Shown here one piece after another: positions 37,201-48,000 of a DNA stretch of 64,000 bases. Under the pieces are notes generated by a model, which was not told where the DNA came from, did not search any database, and saw only the letters and a program-made list of their open reading frames with translations. Source of the DNA: Dipylidium caninum (Eukaryota > Platyhelminthes > Cestoda > Cyclophyllidea > Dipylidiidae); NCBI GenBank assembly GCA_017562135.1, contig QEYB01001312.1, positions 1,922,001-1,986,000 on the forward strand, in the 5' to 3' direction. Both the position numbers and the translations under genes were made by a program. Each line of letters begins with the position of its first letter. Position 1 is the first letter of the stretch.

Positions 37201-39585
37201 GTGAATACATACTCACGGCCTTTCTTTGACCCAAAGGCAACGCAAATTGACTATTCTGATGCAATCATACATTAAAAAAAAACAGGAATAACAGTCAAGT
37301 ATATATGTCAAAATTTAATGGACAACGCAAAGAGTCTAGAGTAAGTTTAATCAACTTACCAAACAAAAGATAAACCCTCGAACAACAAACAGAAAGGTAA
37401 ACGAAACATCATTACTACTATTAACTCTTTCAGCTGAAACAATCAATGCGGTTATCATAAGCGCCAAATGACCTAAGCCTGATGATTTAGATATTAGGTT
37501 GAAGATCACTCAACTCCGGCCAATTAAAAATCATTAACGAATGGAAGGTCCTGAAGGGGAAGGAGTACGGTATAATAAGCCAGACCTACAACGGCAATTG
37601 ATGTCTTCTTGTATGTACACCTTCGTATAAGAAAGTGCACACATTCGAATTCCGTCACTCTAATGCGTGCCGCCCTCTCACACTGGTTAGCTAACTCGCA
37701 CATACATGAAATATGTGCAAACTTGTAATTTCGCCTAGAGAGTTGGCGCTTCGCAATCCGCCGCTGAAGTTGATTTCGGTTAAACGATCCAGCTATTATC
37801 CATAGACAAGCTCTTGATAAAGTGCAACTAAGGCCTGAGTGCCCATTCACAACTCTTGCGTCGTGAGGCATTAAATTAATGGAATAAGTGATATGAAAAC
37901 TTCGCAACTTGATGGTTTATCCTCGATATCCTACATTGTTTAATATTTTAAATTTGTTCAAATTATGAAACAATATTCGGGACAATTATGAAACTGACAC
38001 TAAATTTTCCAAGAGAAGCAATAGTTAAAATATCGGTGAACCAAAATGTAAATCGTTACTTCAATGATCCACTAATAATCAACGAGTTTCATAAAATCGC
38101 ATGCGATTAACACGATAACGCGGTATTAATCAGTTTTCCCGATGAAATCACTATATTATCCGAGCCACTAACTAACCAGTAAGTTGATGCACTTCAAAAT
38201 GTTTCATTTATAGACATTTTAACCAAAATACAAACAGCCGGAAATCGTACAGTCGCAACAAACTTAGACCTATTGTTACGAGGCATAGATTCATTAAAAA
38301 ATATAGGTCACGGATGTCAAACGTGGAAAATAATAGCAAGACAATGTAGGTCAACAGTCAAGTGATGAATATAGTGCTAGACAAACACCGCCAGAACAAA
38401 AGCCGATTCCGACCAAGTTAGCATCAGAATGATCAGTCTACATGATCATATTTTCGATGCCATGAACGACGCAGCGCAGACTTATACCTAAGGTCCCGTA
38501 AGCATAACATTTTTACGTTTACATAACAATGGAAGTAGACCAATACGCATTTAATGTAGCAAACAGTTCTAACGGAACTAGAGTAACGGAAGTTCTCTTT
38601 AAAATAAAAAAGGGAGTTAGTCAAAATATTTCGGCAATAGTTGACATCTGCAATCATTGGCAGGAAAATTTTTGTGCACAAAATCCACAATACCAAAAAC
38701 AATAGACGTAAACAGACATCAACTAATCTGGGGTTTTGGTGAGCTAGATTACTTAATGCTGCAAACACTACATATCTGAAAATTAAGTAGCCGCTCTAGG
38801 TTAAATAACAAAGTAAATAGACAAACACCACTCACTCAAAGGACTATCATCAAGAAGCGACTGGACACTGAGCCGTAGCATCGAGGCGGGATGGCTAGTA
38901 TCTGGATGTTGCAGGTCGCTGCTGTGACGTCTCTGCTTATTAAAAACTTCTTCCTCCTCCTTAATGCCTGAAGGGAAGTGGTATAAGAAAGCCTAGGCAG
39001 CCCTACTTTTGCGTCCCTCAACCGGAGGGCTAAGAGCTAACGACGAAATGTCGAGAGCAGAGGATACGGTGCGCTCGTAGTGATAGGGGTTGACACACAC
39101 CCAATCCAATTTCTTGTCAAAACCGAAATGGCAAAAAGGTAAATGACGAAGTTCTGTTTTATGGGCGTCCGACCATCGCCAGAGACGAGCATAAATAAGG
39201 TGGGGAAAACACTTCCGACCAGCAATCTAAAGGATGCGTCAAATGAATAAGGGGAAGTATAAGGGAATCCCACCTGCATTCGACTGTCGAGAGTTCGCTG
39301 AATAGTCACACAACTAGTCTGTGTAGCTCCGTTACTAGTCACGGCGATGATGAGTGCATCCAACTCGTCTCTGCGATCTTTCAGTTTTTTAATAAGACTT
39401 TCTATCGCAAATTTGGAGAACTCCTCCGACTCTCCGCCCTTCCGATGGCACATAAGACTGTGCACAATGTTCATACAGGCGTCAGAAGAGGATGCGTTCG
39501 CTGTCGAGTGACTGTGCGATTGATTTAACGAGCGATTTTGGGAATGACTGGATTCATGGTCTGTACCGAGGATTTTCATAACCAT
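28228..39585 (-). CDS. SMAD4: SMAD4 (common-mediator SMAD)
   Basis: Co-SMAD that joins receptor-activated SMADs in TGF-beta/BMP signalling and enters the nucleus. Exons in transcript order: 39585-39274, 39226-39007, 38967-38836, 37128-36455, an optional 34863-34747, 32858-32674, 31121-30929, 29663-29356, 28360-28228 (TAA). All phases agree; 718 residues without the optional exon, 757 with it (vertebrate SMAD4 is ~550). The MH1 domain (about 34-158) has [20 protein letters not shown], the DNA-binding hairpin around [15 protein letters not shown] and all four zinc ligands (C92, C136, C148, H153). The linker is long, with polyGln and Ser/Gly/Pro-rich stretches. MH2 has [52 protein letters not shown], the SMAD4-specific Ala/Met-rich insert after DIRQCHEQM, and [11 protein letters not shown]. 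There is no C-terminal SSXS, as expected for a co-SMAD. The start is the first in-frame ATG before MH1. Confidence 0.95.
34747..34863 (-). other. SMAD4: Possible optional SMAD4 linker exon
   Basis: A 117-nt open segment is flanked by a TTGTGCAG acceptor and a strong GTATGT donor. Phase 0 at both ends fits the exons at 36455 and 32858. It would add 39 residues beginning [12 protein letters not shown]. There is no clear homology to the vertebrate linker, so it may be a cassette exon or a chance open segment. Confidence 0.35.
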
Positions 39586-42073
39586 TGAGTGAGCTGATAA
39601 ACAAGCCGTGGTCGCCTACATAAATAAAATTAAGGAATAGAAAAGAAGATTAGCGTCGTAATAGTATTCTAGCAGTAAGAGCAAGAGCGGTTAGGCTCAA
39701 AAGTATGAGAGCAAAGGAAAGTACTTATGCACACAATTGTTACAATTAAGCGGGGTCAACACGAGTGGCGGTTTAAAATATGAAACAAGGGGTGTCCATA
39801 TTTTAATAATCGTAAGCCTACTACTTCCAGATGGGGTAAGAAATTCTAAGTTAAACAGAAAACTGGGAAGTAATAAGGGACAGTCATATGGTTAGTACCC
39901 AAAAATGAACTACACCTCATGAAGTCAATTTCATCTGGTAATAATAACGCCCAATAACAAGCTCGGAGCATTACCACGGATGGAGTGACGTACTGTTGAG
40001 AACTATGAGGGACAAGAAAAGTGGTACCATGACAACTTCAAAAAAATACACTTTAGACAACGACGTTTGCAATTGAATAAGTGGCAGGAAACCGGTTCGT
40101 ACCTCTGATGGAAACAAATATCTTTACGAAATCAAGTAAATTCATTATACAAATTATAAACGACTCACATCTAAGACCATCATTGAAAATGGCGCACTAC
40201 CATGCAAACCAAGAGTCTATATGCACCTATGGTTCTCGACTATGATTCGTCAGTTAATCCGACATTAGTTTCATTAATTTCAAGGTCTAATGAAGCTTTA
40301 GGGTCTTTAAACGCATAAATTATAAAAAAATATCAAAGGCATATGTGCATAGGGATACGTATGCCTTTCATGCGCATAATTATCTCTAAGTATACTCATG
40401 TATCGTTTTGGGGCCGATGACGACTCAAATCGATTAATGAAAATAAGATCAAGTGTCTGTCAAAATATTCGCAACATATGATTTTATGGACACAAAGAGC
40501 GAGGGCTGAATAATACATCCATACACCAAGTAATGAAATATGTGTAAATTGGGATTTGGTTTTCTGGAAAATTTAAGTCCCTTATCGCAATTATAAAGCG
40601 TTTTCTTCTTGTCCCCAACAGTCTACGCAGTTGGTTCGGTTTCCAAACTTTACAGTATAATGCTTCCGCTTAGTGATACAATGCATACTGGCCAAAATGA
40701 AAAGTTTTATTTGTCCTATTACTTTATGAAATCAACAAAGTGCAACTCGAGACTTCCTCAGGACGACAGCCCCAAATAAACTAAGGCTTGTAGAGACATT
40801 GATTATGTACATGTGCTGTGAGCGCTCGCGGTAATTTGATTCACCTCTATACACTTTTTTGTGCTAACTGTCATCTATCTCCGCTTTTCCATATAAACTG
40901 CCGCTTATCCTCCGAGCCTTACTACTATTTTTCCCCAGCCCTAAATGCCCTAGTAACAATTTGTATATGTAATACGTTTCGATAAAAATCGAGGATAGAC
41001 TCAAAGCTTTGACCTCTCAGGTTAAATTCGCCCTCCTGTTGCACAACATAATCCATGATTTTTTAAGCAGTGATCCATTTCCACCCTACTGTTACCTTTC
41101 CTTCTCGAGTTAGTACGTCTAACTAAGTCTGTCTTATCACAGATTTATTAGTTTGAGCTAGTTCTAACAGTGTTAAATGTTTGTAAAATTGAGTACCGAC
41201 GAGAGACTTAGTTTGCTGCACCGGAAATAATTCGTCTTGTCCGCGAGTTGTACGTTGAGATATCGATTATTCGCTATAACACATTTGATCTTGACAATCC
41301 CGTGTACTTCCATTAAGAGCTGTTCATTATCTAGGATAGATAAAATATTCAACCAATTATTTGCATTTCCGATTATCTTGGCGATTTTTTCTCCTTGAAT
41401 GATTTAATGTCCACAGTAGTCTAACAAAAGCACGCTTTATATATGATTGACCTAAAATTTTTTCTTAAGATCTGCCATTTACACCGAAAGAAGTAAAGAA
41501 CATAATGACCAGAGAGGACAGTAAATCTCGCCTTATTTATAGGACGTAGTGACAAAGACAAGTTGCTCAACAGTTATAATTGAGTAGTATTACAAAAGTG
41601 AAGTTAAGGCCCTAAGCGCCGTGCGACCGACACCAAAAATACGATCCGAATCGCGAAAAATAGCTAATGTGAACATCTTCCTCGTCTCAGATAGGAACAT
41701 TTACGGCTTCCGTCCCACTCATATGCCCATTATGTAGCTTTTCCTTTGGCTATTGGACGGATTCACTCCCCGGTCAGTAGCTTCGCTAGAAACAAAAGGG
41801 CCACATTAACTTTTATTTAACTGATAACGTATTAAGCAGAAGGCACGTACTGATACCAAGGTTGATAGTGGTAAAGAATAAAGGGTCATAAAAGTAAAAT
41901 ATGAAACTAGACATTGCCTTACTGTTAAGTGGTCAAGAAAAGGTGAAAGTGTAATCGGGTACGTAAATTTAGAGTTGAATAAAGTAAAAAGAAAAGGTAA
42001 ATGTGGAATACGTCCCCTAGCAGCCGCATTGCCTGTGCATTGCACCATTGGATATCAACCGATGATTCAAAGC
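39586..42073. other. AT-rich region between SMAD4 start and FoxA 3' end
   Basis: It contains no recognisable coding block. It should hold the SMAD4 promoter and 5' UTR at the left and the FoxA 3' UTR at the right. A - strand AATAAA is present at 41817-41812. Confidence 0.5.
41812..41817 (-). terminator. Candidate FoxA poly(A) signal
   Basis: TTTATT on the + strand reads AATAAA on the - strand, 257 nt after the FoxA stop codon. Confidence 0.45.
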
Positions 42074-45000
42074 TTACATATGTGATGGTAGCGGTAGTGC
42101 CAGCGGTGGTGGATGTGGTGGTGGTGGATGTGGTGGCGGCGGGGGTTGTGACTCATGCAGCTGGCGTGTTGGTTGGAAGTGGGAGGCTCCGGAGGCTGCG
42201 GGGGGGAGCGCGCGAGAGTCCTTCTCTTGTGGCTTTTTTCTGCGGCTGCGTCCCGACCGTGGTCTGACCCGTTGTTCATCAACAAATTTGCGGCAGCGCC
42301 GGATGGAAGAGCCGTTCTCAAACATCCCTGTCGCGCCCTCATGCAAGGTCCAGTAGGCTCCCTTGCCCGTCTCTCCAGGAGGTCGTGGAACTTTTGTAAA
42401 ACAATCGTTGAAGGACAAAGCGTGACGAACAGAGTTCTGCCATCTGAGATTAAATAAAAGAAAATTGGAACCATATTTCTCCTTTTAATATTGAGCTGAC
42501 AACCAAGTGGGTGTCGATTTTAAGCAAGAAAAAAATTAAAAAATTTCCCCTAAAAATATTGTGTTCACGCAATTAGGTCCTGCCGCTACTCGTCGATGAC
42601 CGCTTCGTCGTCGTTCACGCGGTGCCATAATTCCACGTTCGGCAAATTTCTCCTCTTTGCTATTACAACACTCAAATAAGTGTGGTTTCACATCATCGGC
42701 GTCATTAAGAACTTCAATATTTAGGGTGTTCTGCATGGAACGACGAAGTGCGGTGGTCTGAAGGCGCAGGGTCGCGGCTATGCGGCGGGTGTGCCGACAC
42801 ATGCCCACGCAGATCCAGTAAGTCTTTCCAAGTCACCAAACCGATTGAGACTTTGCATTACCCTGGTGGCCGACAACAGTCGCCACACGATCTGCCACCT
42901 GGACGCTTTGCCCGAACTGACTGCATCCCTCACTTCGGCTGGTCAGTGTTCCGGGAGCAGAAGGCCTCCTCCACCATCCAACCAGACGGGCAGCCTAATC
43001 TTTTCTTGTGAGTCTCCGCTTCCGATATCGTCTGGGCTGCCCCGCCCTGCAACAGCCACCATCTCCCAACTAGCGTCTTTTCACGAGTGTATCAACTCCT
43101 GTTTTCCCCAATTTCACATGCCGACGAATTGCAAGATGCGGCTAATGCGTTGCACCAGGTGAATTCTCTTAAGCCGGTGAGGAGGGATCCACACACCGAG
43201 TTTGCCTCACATCGCCACATGTTGTGCTCTCACGACCTGAACATCGAGAAGGCTCTCGATTGACGTGGGTCTCAGTCTCTGGACCGGACGACCAGATCCA
43301 CTTTTCAAAGAAAAGTCACCAGAACGACGTCTGGCAAACCAATTGTGACAGCACTACCTTCCTTTCAGGGCTCCACTCCTCTGCCCAGCACAGAACCTCT
43401 ATTTTGCTTGCGATGCATTGTCGTCTTTTGGTTAATAATATAGCGAAATAGGCGTGACGTGAACGCCTTTTTCTTCCTCCTTTAAAGCGGGACAAAAACG
43501 AAACCACAGAACTAAAGGGCATGATTCTTTTGCTGCATGAGAAGTAGGAGTAAAAAAACTGGTAAAAATATGCAGGTTAGGTAATTTGACAACCTTAACG
43601 AAACAGAAGGAGGTGCAAAATCCTTCGGTCGAGAAATGCGCAATTATTTAGTTGCCAACCGAACCGATCAAAGCCTCCTCACTGATAAAGAAAAGGGCCG
43701 TGGAATGGAGATTTTCAGTGTTAACTAAAAATCACCTTTATGCCCTTCTTGCAAATGAGAAGTATCGTAATGTTTACGATGGTGATATTGTCCTAACCCT
43801 TCTTTATGTGGGCTGTTAGCTAAAACCCTCTGGTTTGAGGTAAATTTGAATGCTTTATTTAAAATATATGGCCCTTAATGTTACAAAGACTGCCACACAT
43901 TTAAGTCAACCCACGCAACACCCGTTTGAACTTGTTGGTGTGAGCAAATGCAGTTAAATGTATAAGACTTCGTCGATAAGCCAGGGTCGGCCAGACACTC
44001 CTTTAGGGTCATATACCCCTTCTGTTCAACCCCGCGACTCACAGCGTGTACAAACGGTCTCAATGCCCAGTGAAAAATGTGCATTGCCTCATCAGATAGT
44101 TTTAAACAGCTCCCAATGATAGGTGATGGCGCTGCCGGGGCACTCTAGGAACTGCAAGAGGTGTCGAGTGATAAGGTGTTTAATTTCCCATGATATGACA
44201 TCGGAGGCGATTGATATCCCATATATCATATTCGGGATGCGAATTAGTCTTCTCGCCAAATGAGGGGTAAAATGTCGATTTAGAGAGCTGCCAAATACTG
44301 ATTAAGGTGACCATGTTGGTTACCTATTAAATAAAACATTTTCCTCCTTGCAGAGGGATTGATACACCGTTCCATCGTAGTAATTGTGGCTACACCGTGT
44401 ACACAAGAGTATTTCACTCCATGAATTAATTACCGTGAAGTTTTTTTGAATTATTTGATGTCGCGAAAAGTGTTTTTTTACGCAGTTATATGTGGTTCTG
44501 ATCAACTAGTTCCTTGGAAACCTCTCGTTGGACGTCTGCTTAGCAAACTGTTACAGTGTTGATTTACATGATCATCAAAATGAGGAACAACGTAAAACCA
44601 CAATTGGAGAGTTTGTCATCCTACGTTGAACACGGAGAGGCCAATTTTTGAGGCCTATTTAAATGAACAAAATGAGAACAAGAGACAGAGGGGATAAACC
44701 GGGACTCTGTCCTTCGTTACACGAAGTCGATCTGATTTACTACGAAGACGGAGGTTTTGTATCAGTCAGGTAAATTGAACATGTTCACTGACATCACCTC
44801 GCGTGTATCGAGCTGCTGACACCTTCTGCGCACACGAGTTTATGAAGCAGCAGCGCGGGTCGGGGGGAGGTAGTTTACGACTGTGCATTACTTATTTACG
44901 AACACACGCGCGCACACACACATGTACGCACGCGCGCACGCGCGCACGCGAGGCGGGGGAGGGAGAGGGGACCGGCACGGCCCTCTGACGTGGCGAGTGC

Positions 45001-48000
45001 ACTCAGCCATGCCTACGTGCATGTTTAATGTAACAATTTCGCGCATCGCATTCTCATTCGCCCCGGCGTTTTTGACCAATGAGGTGGGAGCACCCGCTGG
45101 GGTACTGCACAAAGTGATTGAGGCGCAACCAGAATAAGCAAATATGATCAGTAATTGGTGCAGTCTTCGGAGGACACCTAATGGCATTACGATGACTTGC
45201 CAGGATATGCTTCTTATCAGTCTGCGTGGGTTTCACGCAAGTGCTGGAATTCCAAATCCGAATCACCCGGCAGGAGAAGACGGCATTTTGGAGGACTTCG
45301 CAATCTGCTCCGACGCAGTTTACGATAATAGGCATTGTCTTAGTGTATTGGGTCATAGTTATGATAGTTAGAGTGCTTGTAGTCAATTCTTATTTTTTTG
45401 AAGCACACAAGTTTCCTTTTCATTCATTTCTTTTTGCTCGCTTATTCCTTTGTGCAAAGCCCAAAGCACGTTTACTTCAACTGAATAAAATGACCCAACT
45501 GTATCCATAAAATGCGTAAAATACATTGGTTTTCAATAATGAAATAATGAAAAATCAGTGCCTTCTTCGTTGAAGGGAGGGATTAAGCTTATGGTACGAA
45601 AAAGCACATATTCTTCAACTGGTTTATACGCGAATGTTTACTTTGACGCTCGAAAATTATGCAAATTTTTTACGTCCAGATGGCATTCATTTTGGGTGGG
45701 AAAATAAAATGAAAATCGTAATACACACTTAACATATTCCCCGGCGCGATTAACAGACATTTCATTTATTACGAAATAGTGAACATTGCGGCTTTTGGGG
45801 GTGGTGAGTGTGGGTAGAGGGGAGAAAAATCTGATTCACTGCAATATAAGCCTCAAATTGCCCGTATGGTTTTTAAGCTAGTGAAAACTTTTTCCCAGCT
45901 CTTCGTGTAATCATGAGGTAGAGAAGATGAGTGAGGACTAACCTTTTGGTGTTTTTCCGGTAGTATACAAAATGGTTCATAATCCATGCGTATATCTCGC
46001 TCAACGTGGCCCGCTTCTCTTTATTCGACATCATGGCGGAAACAATGAGGGTGATGTAGGAAAAAGGCGGTTTCATGCTCCCATCCAACTGATATTCCGC
46101 TATCTTCGGCTGTGCGAATCCCCCACAGACAATCGGTACTGGGGGTACATCTGTCGCACCCACACCTGGCGCCATCTCCTCGAAAGGGTTCTGATGTTGA
46201 TGAGAATGCCGCTGTTGGTGGGTTTCTACGTGTTGTTGTTGTTGTTGTTGATGTTGTTGCTCTGAGTATCGCGTATCAGGGTAAATTAAGTCAGGATGTG
46301 GAATATCCGCGGGAACACCTTCCCAGGAGGTTTGATCCGTCACTTGTGGCCATATGTAGGTAGGCAAAGGGGAATCGTAATGCACGTAATTGGAGTAGAG
46401 GGGCGGTTGTGGGTCAGAAACTGAACCACTGTACGCGGAATAGTAATGCGGCTCTTCTTCTTCCATTTCCAGACCTGTCTGAGGGGGCATAATTGGTATA
46501 ACAGTGGCCACAGATGTCGTGTCATTAATTTCACCATTAATTGCAGGATTAGAGGCGGTGCTAACGACTGCAGAGGGGGTTTGGGAGTGTCCGAAAATTC
46601 GGCGTATTGAGGGAAGTAGTAGTTTGAGCCTGAAGTGTGAGTAAACATGGTCGAAGAGAAGAGTAAACTTCTGTCACCACCCTCTGGTCGAGTGTTGAAG
46701 GCCTCAAATGTGCGCAAACGCATTCGCGTTACCACCAATCAGGTGTTAATGCGCTTTACAGTCTACCTGCGATTGGCTGAGGAAATGAAGAATGGTGCGT
46801 GCACACCACTTGCCTTACACAGCCTGCATTGCTGGTGTCCAGATAACAAAAGCCGCTATGGCATAAATGAGCAAAAATTTTTGGCTGCTAATGATTTGAG
46901 AGGTTATTTGACGGCTTAATCTATCTCTGCAAACAATTGATCATTAGCTACTCATTGTCACACAAACCTCCGACTGCCTGGCATATTTCCAAAAACCTTA
47001 CAAAGAGTGTCTCTAGCATGTACGCAAACCTTTATTCAATTCGCTATGGCAGTAACTTGAAACAGTAGTGAATTAATGGGGATGAGGATAACGCACAGGG
47101 GCCGAGTGTTAACTTTCGAAACAGTTGAAATGTGCAGATGACAAGCATTAGTTTAACGACTTCTACAATGAACGATTAGGCAAAGCTTGGGATGGCCAAT
47201 ACTAGAAGTTAACTCCATTATTTCTAATTAAATTCAGAAATAGTACAAAGAGGCGAGTACGGCCTTATTTTTGTAGGGACTAGACCAGCTAGCATCAGAG
47301 TAGCCGGAACATTTCGACACATTTTCAATAGGCCCTATCTCCCATTAAGAAACCGAAATCTTTTTAGCGCCACACATTTTCTCAGTACATCATAGGGCAG
47401 CCCTAGTGGTGTTTTCCCTTACGGTAAGTGGTGTGAAATTTTCATAACCGGTCCAATAAAATGGTGTTACACCTAAGTCACAAGAAATTAATTGAGTTGG
47501 AGCCTACAAAACCCCCTTCAAAAAGGCCAAAGTGGGTGCGTTTATAATAAATAGAGTTACTTCAAACGAAAATTTTATTTACATTACAAATATTCTAAAG
47601 CGAACGTTCAAAGTATGTAATGACTATGACTTCACGTCGAACTAATGAGTTAACAAACACACACTGTTACAAACGTAGCCGGGACAACAAATGCCGAAGG
47701 GGCCTAGTAAAGGGGGAATGCGAAGTGAGCAGGCTTCTGTAGCGAAGCGTGCCAGGGACAATTCCCTCCCTGCGGCTTTTTCAGTTGTCTACATACGAAC
47801 AATAACGGAAATCAGAAATTCTCGCATAATACCTCCCATTCGGGGATATAATTTGTTTTGAAAAGTGATAATTCGTTACGGAAGAAAGTCCCACATTACA
47901 AAAGTAGTTGTTTAAAGTTCAAGGAGATGTCAGAGCCATCGATCGACCTTCTTCAGTGATGCCAAATCTGGCAGCGGACGGGGCTCAAATGACATTCGTT

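Noticed and set aside
37129..37264. N-terminal extension of the SMAD4 linker exon
   Set aside because: Phase from the exon ending at 38836 and an ATCTTAG acceptor place the exon border at 37128.
46647..46919. 90-residue + strand frame (also at 52858-53130)
   Set aside because: It lies opposite FoxA exon 1 and its upstream region and shows no recognisable domain; best explained as an antisense shadow.
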